A DNA stretch of 47,208 nucleotides from the NCBI GenBank assembly GCA_029287235.1, contig JARFRM010000305.1:1-47208 (forward strand). The letters are read 5' to 3'. The notes beneath the pieces are model-generated. The model searched no databases. It saw only the letters and a list, made by a program, of their open reading frames with translations, and was not told the DNA's origin. Position numbers and translations under genes: made by a program. Shown piece by piece: positions 8,517 to 18,700 of this stretch. Numbering within the stretch: the stretch's first letter is position 1; every line of letters starts with the position of its first letter. This DNA is from Thermoanaerobaculales bacterium (GTDB lineage Bacteria > Acidobacteriota > Thermoanaerobaculia > Thermoanaerobaculales > Sulfomarinibacteraceae).

Positions 8517-9104
8517 TCAGTCGAGGACAAACGGAATCTCGACTACGCTGTCTTCGAGCTTGATCTCGAACACCCAACGCCCGGGTCCGACCCCTTCGGG
8601 AACGTGGAAAAAGAGAATCCCCTCACAGACTTCGATCGACGAAAAGGTCAGGACATCCCTCGCCAGTCCATCGGTCGGCACTCTGAAGTACCAATCGCCG
8701 CACGGCCGCCGCGTTGGTCTGGATTCCAACGCTGTCGGTGAGTAAACCTCCGCCCGGCGAGCGGCCACACTGAGTCTTCCGTAGGCCTCGAGAAATTCCG
8801 TTTGGCTCATCAACGGGATGATCCGCCGGCCCGGGGTCCGTACAGAGATCTTCGTCCGGTCGACCATCGCCATCCTCTCGCCGTTTGCTCCGGCGAGAGA
8901 CGCCCCGAGGAGAAGAAACTCTTCACCGACATGACCGGCGGCGTACCCGGCGCCGAGAGCGATCTCAAGCTCCGAACCCTCGTACAGAAAGAAGTGCTCG
9001 CCGACTGCGCTGACCCCCGGATCGCCGGTCGGAACCGCCGATGAACACGCACCCGCAACGGCAAAGCAGATTGCCAGAAGCCCGATCTTGAACTGGATCG
9101 ACAT
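8517..9104 (-). CDS. Predicted lipoprotein of unknown function
   Basis: A 195-residue exported protein. The N-terminus (MSIQFKIGLLAICFAVAGAC) is a short basic region, a hydrophobic stretch and a lipobox-like AGAC, so signal peptidase II cleavage before Cys20 is expected. The mature part is mixed alpha/beta with no recognised domain; the end (GRWVFEIKLEDSVVEIPFVLD) looks like beta strands of an Ig-like or sandwich fold. The ATG at 9104 is preferred because GAGGTG lies five bases upstream; a GTG at 9122 is possible. It heads the minus-strand run with glycerate kinase. Confidence 0.7.
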   Translation of the reverse strand: MSIQFKIGLLAICFAVAGACSSAVPTGDPGVSAVGEHFFLYEGSELEIALGAGYAAGHVGEEFLLLGASLAGANGERMAMVDRTKISVRTPGRRIIPLMSQTEFLEAYGRLSVAARRAEVYSPTALESRPTRRPCGDWYFRVPTDGLARDVLTFSSIEVCEGILFFHVPEGVGPGRWVFEIKLEDSVVEIPFVLD

Positions 9105-9177
9105 CAGGACACCTCGATTCACAGATCCACGGCGAAGGTCTATTGTAGTCCGACGACCGGCACTGGAGGACCCTCGA
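9105..9177. promoter_or_regulatory. Short divergent intergenic region
   Basis: Only 73 bases separate the lipoprotein start (minus) from the aminotransferase start (plus), so both promoters must fit here or overlap neighbouring coding sequence. A possible plus-strand -10-like TATTGT lies near 9141. The plus-strand ribosome site GGAGG is eight bases before the ATG at 9178. I see no clear operator. No regulator gene is adjacent. Confidence 0.4.
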
Positions 9178-10353
9178 ATGAAGACTGACTATCCCGAACT
9201 CAACCCGGCCGAACGCATCCTGTTGGGTCCCGGCCCGAGCGATGTCAGCGCCCGCGTCCTCGCCGCCATGGCAAAGCCCACCCTCGGCCACCTCGACCCC
9301 GAGTACCTGGCGATCATGGACGACACCCGGCGGCTGCTTCAGCACGTCTTCCGGACCACCAACGAGCTCACCATCGCCATGCCGGGCACCGGCAGCGCCG
9401 GGATGGAGACCTGCGTCGCCAACCTGGTCGAACCGGGCGATGAGGTGATCATCGGAGTCTGCGGCTACTTCGGCGCCCGCATGGTCGAGATGGCCGAACG
9501 CCACGGTGCCGCTGTTCACCGCGTCGAGGCGCCGTGGGGGGAGATCATCGATCCCGCGGCGATCGGCAGGGCGCTCGCCGATCACCCGGCGACAAAGGTC
9601 GTCGGGGTTGTCCATGCCGAGACCTCGACCGGCGCCCACCAGCCGCTGGAAGAAATTTCGGCTCTGGCGCACGCCGCCGGAGCACTGCTGCTGGTCGATG
9701 CCGTCACCTCCCTGGGCTGTGTCGAGCTTCGGCTCGACGACTGGGCCATCGATGCGTGTTACAGCTGCAGCCAGAAGGGTCTTTCGAGCCCTCCCGGTCT
9801 GGCGCCCGTGAGCTTTTCCCCGATGGCTGCAGAGAGGATCAAGGGGCGGAAGAGCAGGGTCAGGAGCTGGTACCTCGATCTGTCCCTGGTTTCTCGGTAC
9901 TGGAGTTCGGACCGGGTCTACCACCACACAGCTTCCAGCAATTTGGGCTACGCCCTTTACGAGGGGCTGCGCATGGTCGCGGAGGAGGGACTGGATGCAC
10001 GCCAGACACGCCACCTCGACCACCACCGGGCTCTGCGCGCCGGTCTTGAAGCGCTCGGTTTGTCATACATCCCCGAGCGCTCGCTGCCCAACCTCAACGC
10101 CGTCCGCGTGCCCGACGGCGCCGACGACCCCGACGTGCGCAAGCGGCTGCTCAACGAGTACGGCATTGAGATCGGCGCCGGCCTCGGCCCCTTCGCCGGC
10201 AAGGCCTGGCGGATCGGCATCATGGGCTCATCGTGCACCCAGCGCAACGTGATCCTGGTTCTCGGCGCCCTCGAGTCCATCCTCGGAGACATGGGCGTGG
10301 CTGTTCCGAAGGGAGCCGCCATCACCGCTGCCTCGGGGGTCTTCGCATCATGA
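9178..10353 (+). CDS. Class V aminotransferase, alanine/serine-glyoxylate aminotransferase type
   Basis: A 391-residue PLP enzyme. The N-terminal [31 protein letters not shown] start (LGPGPS ... GHLDPE), the GTGSAGMET cofactor loop, the [13 protein letters not shown] segment, VDAVTSLG and the Schiff-base lysine K200 in [12 protein letters not shown] are those of alanine-glyoxylate and serine-glyoxylate aminotransferases. It would convert glyoxylate to glycine with alanine or serine as donor; with serine the product hydroxypyruvate leads to glycerate. The sequence does not settle the donor. The start has GGAGG eight bases upstream. The uronate isomerase gene follows after 63 bases on the same strand. 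Confidence 0.93.
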   Translation: MKTDYPELNPAERILLGPGPSDVSARVLAAMAKPTLGHLDPEYLAIMDDTRRLLQHVFRTTNELTIAMPGTGSAGMETCVANLVEPGDEVIIGVCGYFGARMVEMAERHGAAVHRVEAPWGEIIDPAAIGRALADHPATKVVGVVHAETSTGAHQPLEEISALAHAAGALLLVDAVTSLGCVELRLDDWAIDACYSCSQKGLSSPPGLAPVSFSPMAAERIKGRKSRVRSWYLDLSLVSRYWSSDRVYHHTASSNLGYALYEGLRMVAEEGLDARQTRHLDHHRALRAGLEALGLSYIPERSLPNLNAVRVPDGADDPDVRKRLLNEYGIEIGAGLGPFAGKAWRIGIMGSSCTQRNVILVLGALESILGDMGVAVPKGAAITAASGVFAS

Positions 10354-10416
10354 CGTCCAGCGCGACTCATGTCGAATCTGATCATCAACACCCCATCGAT
10401 TCCGGGAGGTTGTCCA

Positions 10417-11802
10417 ATGCGCGATTCCATCGCCCCCGAGTTTCTCGGCGACAGCTACCTGCTCGAAAACGAGTCTGCACGCAACCTCTACGCCTCGGTT
10501 CGAGACCTGCCCATCATCGACGCCCACAACCACGCCGACATCGTTGAGATCGTCGAGAACCGGCCGTGGTCGGACATCTGGGAGGTGGAGGGCGCCACCG
10601 ATCACTATGTCTGGGAGATGATGCGAAGGCGCGGCGTCGCAGAAGACCTGATCACCGGCGATGCGGACAATCACGACAAGTGGCTGACGCTGGCGAAGGT
10701 TTTTCCCGCGCTCGCCGGCAACCCGACGTATGAGTGGATCCACCTCGATTTGAGGCGCCGCTTCGGGATTGACGACGTGATCTCCGAATCGACCGCCGAG
10801 TCCATCTGGCAACAAACCATGGACCGTCTGGCCAAACCCGAGATGCGGCCGCAACGGGTGCTCGAGGCCATGGGCGTCGAGGTGATGTGCACCACCGACG
10901 ACCCGACCATGAGGCTGCCCCACCACAAACGAGCGGCGGCGGAGATCAGGGGCACTCGCATCCTCCCCACCTGGCGGCCCGACAAGGCGATGAAGATCGA
11001 GTCGGACGGTTGGCGAGACTGGGTGACGAATCTGTGCGACGAGGCGGGAGAGAGCCCATCGACCCTCGACGGGTTTCTGGCCGCCCTTCGAGCGACCCAC
11101 GAGTATTTCTCGGAACTCGGCTGCGTCGCCTCGGACCATGGCGTCGCGGTGCCCTGGTCGCACGACGTTGATCCGGTCCGCGCCCGCCGGATCCACGATC
11201 AGGTCATGGGCGGCCGCCGGGTCACCGACGATCAGGCCATCGACTACCACGCATTCATGCTGCGCGAGTTCGCCCGCATGAACGCCGCCGTCGGCTGGGT
11301 GATGCAGATCCACATGGGCGCGGTGCGCGACTACCGCGACAGTCTCTTCGCCACCCTCGGCCCCGACAGCGGTGGCGATCTCTCCGATCACTCGATCGAG
11401 ATCGTCCGGCATCTGGGACCGCTGCTCAACGAGGTCGACGGACGACTCAAGCTCGTGCTCTATTCGCTGGACCCCAATCACGAGACCTCGCTCGCGACCA
11501 TCGCACGGGCCTTCCCCAACGTCAGCCTCGGGGCGCCGTGGTGGTTCAACGACAGCCCCAACGGGATGGCGCGATCGCTGCGATACGTCGGCACCGTCGA
11601 TCTCCTCGCCAACCACGCCGGAATGGTCACCGACTCACGAAAGCTCATCTCGTTCGGCTCTCGCACCGAGATGTGGCGTCGCGCCATGTGCAACGCCCTG
11701 GGCGCCATGGTCGAGCGCGGTCAGATGCCCACGGCGGCGGCGGAGAACCTCGCCCGAGGTCTGGCTTACGACCGCCCTAAAGCTGTCTTTTTCGAAGGTT
11801 GA
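10417..11802 (+). CDS. uxaC: Glucuronate/uronate isomerase
   Basis: A 461-residue protein of the UxaC family, an unusual amidohydrolase-fold metal enzyme that isomerises D-glucuronate to fructuronate or galacturonate to tagaturonate. Visible family blocks are the metal motif IIDAHNHAD near the N-terminus, QIHMGAVRD, LYSLDPNHETSLA and the C-terminal PWWFNDSPNGM ... GMVTDSRKLISFGSR. The ATG at 10417 follows GGGAGGTTGTCCA; a longer in-frame start at 10369 lacks this. It appears co-transcribed with the aminotransferase. Tagaturonate or fructuronate reductase and KDG kinase/aldolase genes are absent from the window; the SDR downstream could be a ketouronate reductase (inference). Confidence 0.93.
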   Translation: MRDSIAPEFLGDSYLLENESARNLYASVRDLPIIDAHNHADIVEIVENRPWSDIWEVEGATDHYVWEMMRRRGVAEDLITGDADNHDKWLTLAKVFPALAGNPTYEWIHLDLRRRFGIDDVISESTAESIWQQTMDRLAKPEMRPQRVLEAMGVEVMCTTDDPTMRLPHHKRAAAEIRGTRILPTWRPDKAMKIESDGWRDWVTNLCDEAGESPSTLDGFLAALRATHEYFSELGCVASDHGVAVPWSHDVDPVRARRIHDQVMGGRRVTDDQAIDYHAFMLREFARMNAAVGWVMQIHMGAVRDYRDSLFATLGPDSGGDLSDHSIEIVRHLGPLLNEVDGRLKLVLYSLDPNHETSLATIARAFPNVSLGAPWWFNDSPNGMARSLRYVGTVDLLANHAGMVTDSRKLISFGSRTEMWRRAMCNALGAMVERGQMPTAAAENLARGLAYDRPKAVFFEG

Positions 11803-11841
11803 CACGACTCAGAAAATGCTCAGCCATCCTTCTCGACCGTC

Positions 11842-12257
11842 TCACTCCAGATATTCGAGCAAAGAGCGTGCGGTTCCCGCATCCGGGCCATCCGGCGCGA
11901 GCTCGAGGTAGGTTCCGAGCGCTTTCTTCGCGCAGGCAGAATCACCCGCCATGTTGCACACCAACCCGAGTTGGAGATGAGCCGCAGCGGTCTCCGGCTT
12001 CTTCTCGATGACGATCTCGAGCAACGAACGAGAACCCGCAAGCTCGTTGTTGTCGAAGAGCACGGTGGCGTGCTGCACCATCTCTTCCGAGACGACTTCG
12101 GGGTTGGCATCGGCAAGCCGTTTGGCCGACGGAATCAACCGTCGGTCACCGATCCACTGATCGTCACCGAACCGCCGGCCACCACAATCGACGCCATGAG
12201 CCAGAAAGCCAGGATTCCACAAACGATCGACCTCGCATCGATTCGAGGTGATTTCAT
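11842..12257 (-). pseudogene. Exported TPR protein gene, apparently frameshifted
   Basis: Two adjacent minus-strand frames make sense only together. The first starts at ATG 12257, with GGAG five bases upstream, and encodes a good signal sequence (MKSPRIDARSIVCGILAFWL ... ASIVVAGG), stopping at 12135 after SGSVTDG. The second frame is open across this point and encodes a tetratricopeptide protein (PEVVSEEMVQHATVLFDNNE, TAAAHLQLGLVCNMAGDSACAKKAL, LELAPDGPDAG), ending at 11842. A single-base shift around 12130-12140 would give one exported protein of about 137 residues with one to two TPR units. It is either a real mutation or a sequencing/assembly error. Confidence 0.6.
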
Positions 12258-12411
12258 GAACGCTCCATTCTCGCCGATTTCGATCTCATGATCGGCGCAC
12301 GAGGCGGTGAGTATGCCAGCCTCACCACCCCCCCGCGCAACGCGAGTGGCCGGCCACGGGCAGCACTCCTCGAACTTTGGTATCGTCTCAGCAACGAGGA
12401 GGAACACGACC

Positions 12412-14322
12412 TTGGCTATCAACGAGACCTTTCCCATGGACCTAGATCAGTTTCGCCCGCTGACTCTCGATCCTCAGGCCGAGGCCCTTACCGCCGAGCA
12501 GCTTGAGCAGCTCGCGGCCAATGTCGCCCTGTGCCGTGACGCCATCGTCTTCTTCACCGCCACCGGCGCGGCTCGGGGTGTCGGCGGCCACACCGGTGGC
12601 GCCTACGACATCGTCCCCGAGGTGCTCATCGCCGACGGGTTCATGCGCGCCGGGAAGGCCTACCACGCCTACTTCGACGAGGCCGGCCACCGGGTGGCGA
12701 TCCAGTACCTCCTCTCGGTGCTCAACGGCCATCTCCCGGCCGAGGCGATCCTCCACTACCGCGAGGCCGGCGCCCACCTCCCCGGCCACCCCGAGCTCGG
12801 TCACACTCCCGGGGTCGGCTTCAGCTCGGGACGGCTCGGCCACATGTGGCCGCACGTCAACGGCGTCGCCATGGCGAACCCAGACACCGCGGTCTTCTGC
12901 TTCGGCTCCGACGGCTCCCAACAGGAGGGCAACGACGCCGAGGCCGCCAGGATCGCGGTCGCCAACCGCCTCGAGGTCAAGCTCGTCATTGATGACAACG
13001 ACGTCACCATCGCCGGCCACCCCAGCGAGTACATGCGTGGCTACTCGGTGGCCAAGACCCTCGCCGGACACGGTCTGACGGTGAGCGAGGGCGACGGCGA
13101 AGATCTCGGCGAGCTCTATTCCCGGATGGCTGCCGCCATGCGGACCCCGGGACCGGTTGCGGTGATCAACCACCGAGTGATGGCGCCGGGGATCCCCGAT
13201 GTGGAGGGCCTGCCCAAGGCGCACGACGTGGTCTCGGTGGCGGTCGCCAAAGAGTATCTCCAGGCCAAGGGTCACACCGAGGCCATCGCCTACCTCGATT
13301 CCATCACCAAGGACCCCAACCCGCACGTCTATCTCGGGGTCGGTGAGGAGAAGGCGTCGAATCGCAACCTCTTCGGCCACGCCGTCAACGAGGTCCTCGC
13401 CACCATGGACGAGGCCACCCGCCGATCCACCGTCCGCGTGCTCGACTCGGATCTGGAAGGCTCCTGCGGACTCGTTCACATCAAGAAGGCCTATCCCGAG
13501 GTCTACATCAGCTCGGGAATCATGGAGCGCTCCAACCTCGCCGCCGCGGCCGGCTTCGGGATGGCGCCCGGCAAGCAGGGGATCTTCGGCACCTTCTCGG
13601 CGTTTCTGGAGATGTGCGTCTCCGAGATCACCATGGCCCGGCTCAACAAGTGCAACCTCCTGTGCCACTTCTCCCATGCCGGGGTCGACGACATGGCGGA
13701 CAATACCTGCCACTTCGGTCTCAACAACTTCTTTGCCGACAACGGTCTCGACGACGAGGATCCACCGACCCGGCTCTACTTCCCCGCCGACGGCGGCCAG
13801 ATGACCGCGTGCGTGAAGAAAATCTTCCACGACCCCGGACTGCGCTTTGTCTTCTCGACCCGATCCAAGGTGCCGACCCTCCTCGACGAGTCCGGCGCCG
13901 AGCTCCACGGCGAGGGATATGTCTTCGAGCCGGGCAAGGACGAGGTCATCCGGGATGCGTCGCCCGATGGCGGCTTTGTCGTCAGCTTCGGCGAGACGCT
14001 GTACCGCGCGCTCGACGCCGTCGAGCGGCTGCGCGCCGAAGGCGTCGATGTCGGCCTCATCAACAAGTCCACCCTCAACGTCCCCGACGAGGCGATGCTC
14101 GCCAAGATCGGTGCGAGCCGATTCGTGCTGATGGCCGAGAGTCTCAACCGGCGCACGGGTCTCGGTTCCCGATTCGGCACCTGGCTGCTCCAGCGCGGCT
14201 TCACACCGAAGTACGACCACGTGGGGACGCATCAGGAGGGCTGCGGCGGACTCTGGCAGCACATGGGCCACCAGGGGATCGATTCGGAGCAACTCCAGGG
14301 GAAGATCCGGAAGATGCCGTAG
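12412..14322 (+). CDS. Transketolase-family protein, full length
   Basis: A 636-residue thiamine-diphosphate enzyme with the complete transketolase order. The N-terminal TPP domain has GSDGSQQEGND (from G165) and a closing IDDNDVTIAG. The pyrimidine-binding domain has the conserved Glu372 in SSGIMERSNLAAAAG and HAGVDDMADN, and a C-terminal transketolase domain follows. It would move two-carbon units between sugar phosphates, though some relatives act on unphosphorylated or acid substrates. The TTG at 12412 has GAGGAGG nine bases upstream; the ATG at 12436 is the alternative and has only a weak site. The position between uxaC and an SDR suggests sugar catabolism rather than the housekeeping pentose pathway (inference). 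Confidence 0.93.
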   Translation: MAINETFPMDLDQFRPLTLDPQAEALTAEQLEQLAANVALCRDAIVFFTATGAARGVGGHTGGAYDIVPEVLIADGFMRAGKAYHAYFDEAGHRVAIQYLLSVLNGHLPAEAILHYREAGAHLPGHPELGHTPGVGFSSGRLGHMWPHVNGVAMANPDTAVFCFGSDGSQQEGNDAEAARIAVANRLEVKLVIDDNDVTIAGHPSEYMRGYSVAKTLAGHGLTVSEGDGEDLGELYSRMAAAMRTPGPVAVINHRVMAPGIPDVEGLPKAHDVVSVAVAKEYLQAKGHTEAIAYLDSITKDPNPHVYLGVGEEKASNRNLFGHAVNEVLATMDEATRRSTVRVLDSDLEGSCGLVHIKKAYPEVYISSGIMERSNLAAAAGFGMAPGKQGIFGTFSAFLEMCVSEITMARLNKCNLLCHFSHAGVDDMADNTCHFGLNNFFADNGLDDEDPPTRLYFPADGGQMTACVKKIFHDPGLRFVFSTRSKVPTLLDESGAELHGEGYVFEPGKDEVIRDASPDGGFVVSFGETLYRALDAVERLRAEGVDVGLINKSTLNVPDEAMLAKIGASRFVLMAESLNRRTGLGSRFGTWLLQRGFTPKYDHVGTHQEGCGGLWQHMGHQGIDSEQLQGKIRKMP

Positions 14323-14425
14323 CTGGATGCTGGATCATCGCACGCACAGGAACCGCAGATAGCGCAGATATACGCAGATAAGCCATCGCCCATCACGGAT
14401 CGCAGATCACGTAGATGAGCACAGG
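14323..14425. repeat. Heptad repeat with CATCGCA core, locus 4
   Basis: Starting directly after the transketolase stop codon, CTGGATGCTGGATCATCGCA is followed by CGCAGAT-type 7-mers (CGCAGATAGCGCAGATATAC), then CCATCGCCC and more degenerate CGCAGAT words to about 14425. The words match those of loci 6 and 7 near 31.4 and 40.6 kb. No gene is seen between 14323 and the SDR start; the SDR ribosome site is at 14443-14448. Confidence 0.75.
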
Positions 14426-14458
14426 TGGAACACAAAGGTCCGGTGAGGAGAAAACAGC

Positions 14459-15298
14459 ATGAGTTCAGCGAGGCAGTTCGACGGGAAGATCGCCATTGTC
14501 ACGGGCAGCACCCAGGGGCTGGGCGAGGCGGCGGCCCGGCTCTTCGCCGAGCGCGGCGCCGCGGGCATCGTCATCACCGGACGGAACGCGGAACGTGGCG
14601 AGGCCGTCGCCGCGAGCCTCAACGACGCTTCGTGTCGGGCACTCTTCATCCGTGCGGATATGACGAGCGTGGATGATTGTCGTGCGCTGGTGGCTGCAAC
14701 CGATGAAGCGTTCGGCACCGTTCACGTGCTGGTCAACTCGGCCGGGTCCACCGCCCGGGGGTCGATCCTGAACACGACCCCGGATGTCTACGACCGGATC
14801 ATGGCCGTCAACGTACGAGCGCCCTTCTTTCTGATGCAGGCCACCGCCAAGATCATGCTCCGCGACGGTGTCGCCGGTTCCATGGTCAACATCGGCAGCG
14901 TCTCGGCCTACGGCGGCATGCCCTTCCTCTCGCCCTACTCCGTATCCAAGGGGGCCCTCGCCGTGATGACCAAGAACGCCGCCTACGCGCTCATGCGCCA
15001 CCGCATCCGGGTCAACGCCCTCAACATCGGTTGGATGGACACCCCCGGCGAAGACACGGTTCAGCGCACCGTCCACGGCAGCGACGAGAACTGGCTCGAG
15101 GCGGTGGAGGCCAAACAGCCTTTCCGACGATTGCTCAAGGCGCGGGAAGTCGCCAAGGCCATCGCCTTCCTGGCCTCCGACGAGTCGGGGATGATGACCG
15201 GCGCCGCCGTGGAGTTCGATCAGTCGGTCCAGGGGGCGGGCCCTCAACCCATCCCGCCCGCGCTCGATGAGTGGGACGACCTCGGCTGGAACGTCTAG
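14459..15298 (+). CDS. SDR-family NAD(P)-dependent oxidoreductase
   Basis: A 279-residue classical short-chain dehydrogenase. The cofactor motif is TGSTQGLG (15-22), NSAG follows after strand 4, and the catalytic set is Ser147, Tyr160 and Lys164 (YSVSK), with a closing [18 protein letters not shown]. Substrates in this family range from sugars and sugar acids to polyols and steroids. Being downstream of uxaC and transketolase it may reduce a ketouronate or oxidise a sugar (inference). The long C-terminal tail ([14 protein letters not shown]) is aromatic and acidic. GAGGAG lies before the ATG. The TAG stop forms the edge of an inverted repeat. Confidence 0.92.
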   Translation: MSSARQFDGKIAIVTGSTQGLGEAAARLFAERGAAGIVITGRNAERGEAVAASLNDASCRALFIRADMTSVDDCRALVAATDEAFGTVHVLVNSAGSTARGSILNTTPDVYDRIMAVNVRAPFFLMQATAKIMLRDGVAGSMVNIGSVSAYGGMPFLSPYSVSKGALAVMTKNAAYALMRHRIRVNALNIGWMDTPGEDTVQRTVHGSDENWLEAVEAKQPFRRLLKAREVAKAIAFLASDESGMMTGAAVEFDQSVQGAGPQPIPPALDEWDDLGWNV

Positions 15299-15477
15299 CC
15301 CGACCTTCTCACCAATTTCCTACTGCGGCCGACGATGCACAGCACCCAGCTGGGATTTCTCATCTTCGGGCGCGGAGGCGTACTCTGCAGTACGTTGAGC
15401 ACCCGGAGATGAGAAATCACAGCTGGGCACAGCGCCTCGACGCCCTCGTGACGAAAATTGGTGAGAAGGTCGGGCTA
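15296..15477. repeat. Nested palindromic element with GGATTTCTCA core, copy 1
   Basis: Outer arms TAGCCCGACCTTCTCACCAA (from 15296) and its near-perfect inverse (15453-15477) enclose an inner inverted pair, GCTGGGATTTCTCATCTTC and GATGAGAAATCACAGCTGG (to about 15426). Between them lies GTACTCTGCAGTACGTTGA, itself a small palindrome. The inner block matches the repeat at 42741-42861. The outer arm begins at the SDR stop codon, so a transcript would end in a large hairpin here. It might serve as a terminator although no T-run follows. Confidence 0.8.
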
Positions 15478-15739
15478 GCTGAGAGGAGTGCCGCGCACCG
15501 ATATATTTCCAGGGCAGCAGCCGGCCTCGTGATACGCTGAAAGTGTGCGGTATCGACTTCCTGGTCCTCGCCGCTAAGAGCAATTCACCGAGAGTGTTCC
15601 CTCGTCGAACGCACGCGAGTTCCCCGGATTGACGGGGAGTCCCGTTGTGGGGTGTGGGTAGGCGCACCCCTCGGTCATCGCCTTCGGGTCGCGAGCGACG
15701 GCGCCGAGGTGGAACGAGCACGGTGAGGGGGTCGGCGAC
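15478..15739 (+). other. Leader region of the secreted protease gene
   Basis: These 262 bases hold no supported gene. A possible -10-like GATACGCT lies near 15530. Further down, CCTCGG (15669-15674) can pair with CCGAGG (15704-15709) around the GC-rich segment between them, suggesting a structured 5' leader. I do not see the conserved elements of a riboswitch class I know. GAGGGGG about 8 bases before the ATG is the ribosome site. Confidence 0.35.
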
Positions 15740-18700
15740 ATGAAACTGAGAACCACGCGGTGGTCGTGTCGATTGGGTCGGCTCCTGGTTGCCGGCGCCT
15801 TCGTCATTCCGGCGGTCTGCGCGCCGGTCTCCGCCCGGGCGGAGCAGGGGTTTTATGACGACAACCCGTTGATCGCCTCGGGGCCTTTTCGTCTCGACGT
15901 GACATCGGAACGAGCGAGCCAGCTGCCGCCCGGTTGGACCTACGAGGAGGTCGTGGGCAACCGGCAGAGCTTTGATCCTTTCCGGCTGTTGAAGTTCGAC
16001 GGCGCCGTGGGTGGTGAACACCGGCGGATGCTCGAGAGGGCCGGTGCGGAGGTCGTGGCCTACTATCCCTTCAACACCTTTCTGGTTCGGCTGGGTGACA
16101 GCCGAACCAAAACGTCCCTGCGCGAGCTCGACGGCGTGATGTGGGACGGCCACATGGAACCCCTCTTCAAGGTGTCGACCGAACTCTGGCAGGCGGTCCG
16201 GAACGCCTCGACCGCTTCCATCGCCGGCGACGGCGGCTGGGGACTGCGGCTGGTGGTCACTCTCCACGAGGATCCCAACGAAGACCGGGCTCGCAGCGAT
16301 CGCCGGAAAATCGAATCCCAGCTGCAAAGCACTCCCGGAGTGCTGCGCCTGCTGCCCACCCGGGGGGCCATACGACTGCAGGCGGTCGCCGACCCGAAGC
16401 TCCTGGAAGAGCTTCTCAAGAGCATCTCGGGTCTGCCCGAGGTCAGCGGGATCGGCGTGTGGAGAAGGAGCTCCCTGTCGAATGACGAGAACGTTCAGGT
16501 CTCCCAGAGTGGCAGCTGCGTCGATGGAAACGAAGCGCCGCGGACCGCGATCTTCAACCGGGGGATCACCGGTTGGGGTGCCCGACTCGCTGTGGCGGAC
16601 AGCTGCACCGACGCCAACGAGGGCTACTACTACGACGACGCGCTGGCGAGCCTTCCGCCGGTCGAGAACAACTCACCGTGGACCTCGGTGGCGCCGAACT
16701 GGGCCCAGCGCAAGATCGTCGAGTACTACAACATGTACAGCGCCGACAGCACCATCGGTTGCGGCGGCGCCTCCGGGTGCTCAGGTACGTGCCCCGATCA
16801 CGGCAACCACGTCACGGGGACCATCTGCGGCAACTGCAGCCTCGATCCCGAGGGGATCGCCACCCGGACGAACCCGGCGAACTCGGACGGTGACAACGAC
16901 GGGATGGCGCCGGGAGCTCAACTCGTCGCGCAGGATCTCGACCCGAATCTAGGCTACCTCAATATCGACGGAGGCGATCTCGGCGAGCTCGTGGGGGTCG
17001 CCTACGACAACACCTGCGACGCGGGGGACTGTGGAATCGACGCCCACAACAACAGCTGGGGCAACTCCTCCGACGCCTACGGTTACGACGCGCAGATGGT
17101 GGACAGGGCAACATTCAAGACCCGACCGGAGGTGACGGTCCTGGTCGCGAACGGGAATGCCGGGGTGCCGGGCTGTACCTACTACTCGAACTGCACCGCA
17201 GACGGGTACGACACCATCGGCGGGCCCGCCACCGCGAAGAACGTCATCGGGGTCGGCTCCGGCGAGCCGTGCACCGCGAATGTGATGGAAGAATCGTCGA
17301 GCCGCGGCGACACCGCCGACGGACGACTCAAGCCCGATGTGGTGGCCACGGGAGAGGCCGTGACATCGAGCCAAAACGACGGCAACGGGTCGACCAATGC
17401 CAACGGCGGGTGCTCGACCCTGACGATCGCCGGCACCTCCATGGCCACACCCACCGCCACCGGTCTCGTAGGCCTGATCGACCAGTACTTCAACGACGGC
17501 TTCTACCCCACGGGAACGGCGGCGGCGGCGGACACTCTTGACCCGTCGGGCATGCTCTCCAAGGCCATGCTGGTCAACAGCGGTCGACGGATGACCGGGG
17601 CCGGCGCCTCTCGCGACGGTACCGAGTGGCCCAACATGGACCAGGGCTATGGGTTCGCGGTCCTCGAGGACGCGCTCCACTTCGCGGGCGACTCCCGCAA
17701 CCTCTATGTTGTGGACGAGGCCACGGGCGTCGATGTGAGCGGCGCCTCAACCATGACCTTCAGCCGCAGGATCGTTTCTGGCTCCGAGCCGCTCAAGGTG
17801 ACCCTTGTGTGGAACGACAATGACGCGAACATCAGCTGCAGCTCGTGTCTGATCAACGACCTCGACCTCTCGGTTGTGGACGAGTCCACCTCGACGACCT
17901 ACACGGTGACCCGGATCGCCTCGGACAACGGCAACCACCTGGTGCCGCGCACGGTGGTGCCGAGTAGCCCGAGCTTTGGCCAGACCACCGTCGACAACGG
18001 CCCGGACACCCTCAACAACGTCGAGCAGATCATCGTCTACAACCCGACGGGAGGCGCCCTCTTCTCCTTCTCCGTGACCGCCGCCACAACGCCCGACGGA
18101 CCGATCCCGTTCGCCCTGGTGGTGACCGGTGACACCGATCATCCATGCACTGCGCCGGGGGCGGTGAGCGACCTGACCGCCTCGGTCGGGGGCCTCAACC
18201 GCATCGATTTGAGCTGGACCCCGATCAACACACCAATAGGCACGGCCTCGGCCAAGGTGTACCGATCTCTCACCCCGGGCGGGCCGTACTCGCTGATTGC
18301 CGACGCTGTGACCGCCGGCGCCTACTCCGACGACGACGTCTCCGCAGGATTGATGTACTACTACAGAGTCACCGGAGTTGCGTCCGATGACTGTGAGAGT
18401 CTGCAGAGCAACGAGGCCTCGGCGACCGCCACCGGCGACTGCCTCGTTGGCCCGGACTTCGTGGGTCTGAGCTCGGCCCAGGCGCTTTTCGCTTCGAACT
18501 GCGGCATTCGCCTCACCTGGCCGGAAGCGACCTCGAGTTGTCCCGGCGGGTCCGTGTCCTACAACATCTACCGAGAAGAGGCGGCCACCGCGCCGGTGGA
18601 CCCGGGATCGGCGTCGCAGATCGCTCGCGAGCTTGTCTGCGGAGCGGGCGGGGCTTGCACCTGCACCGGCGGCACCTGCACCTATGACGACTACAGCGCC

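Noticed and set aside
12442..14292. A 616-codon open frame on the minus strand
   Set aside because: Antisense shadow of the transketolase gene; repetitive Val/Gly/Asp/His composition and no motifs.
15590..15739. Cyclic-di-GMP or cobalamin riboswitch before the protease
   Set aside because: The conserved sequence boxes of those classes are not visible; only generic GC pairing is seen.
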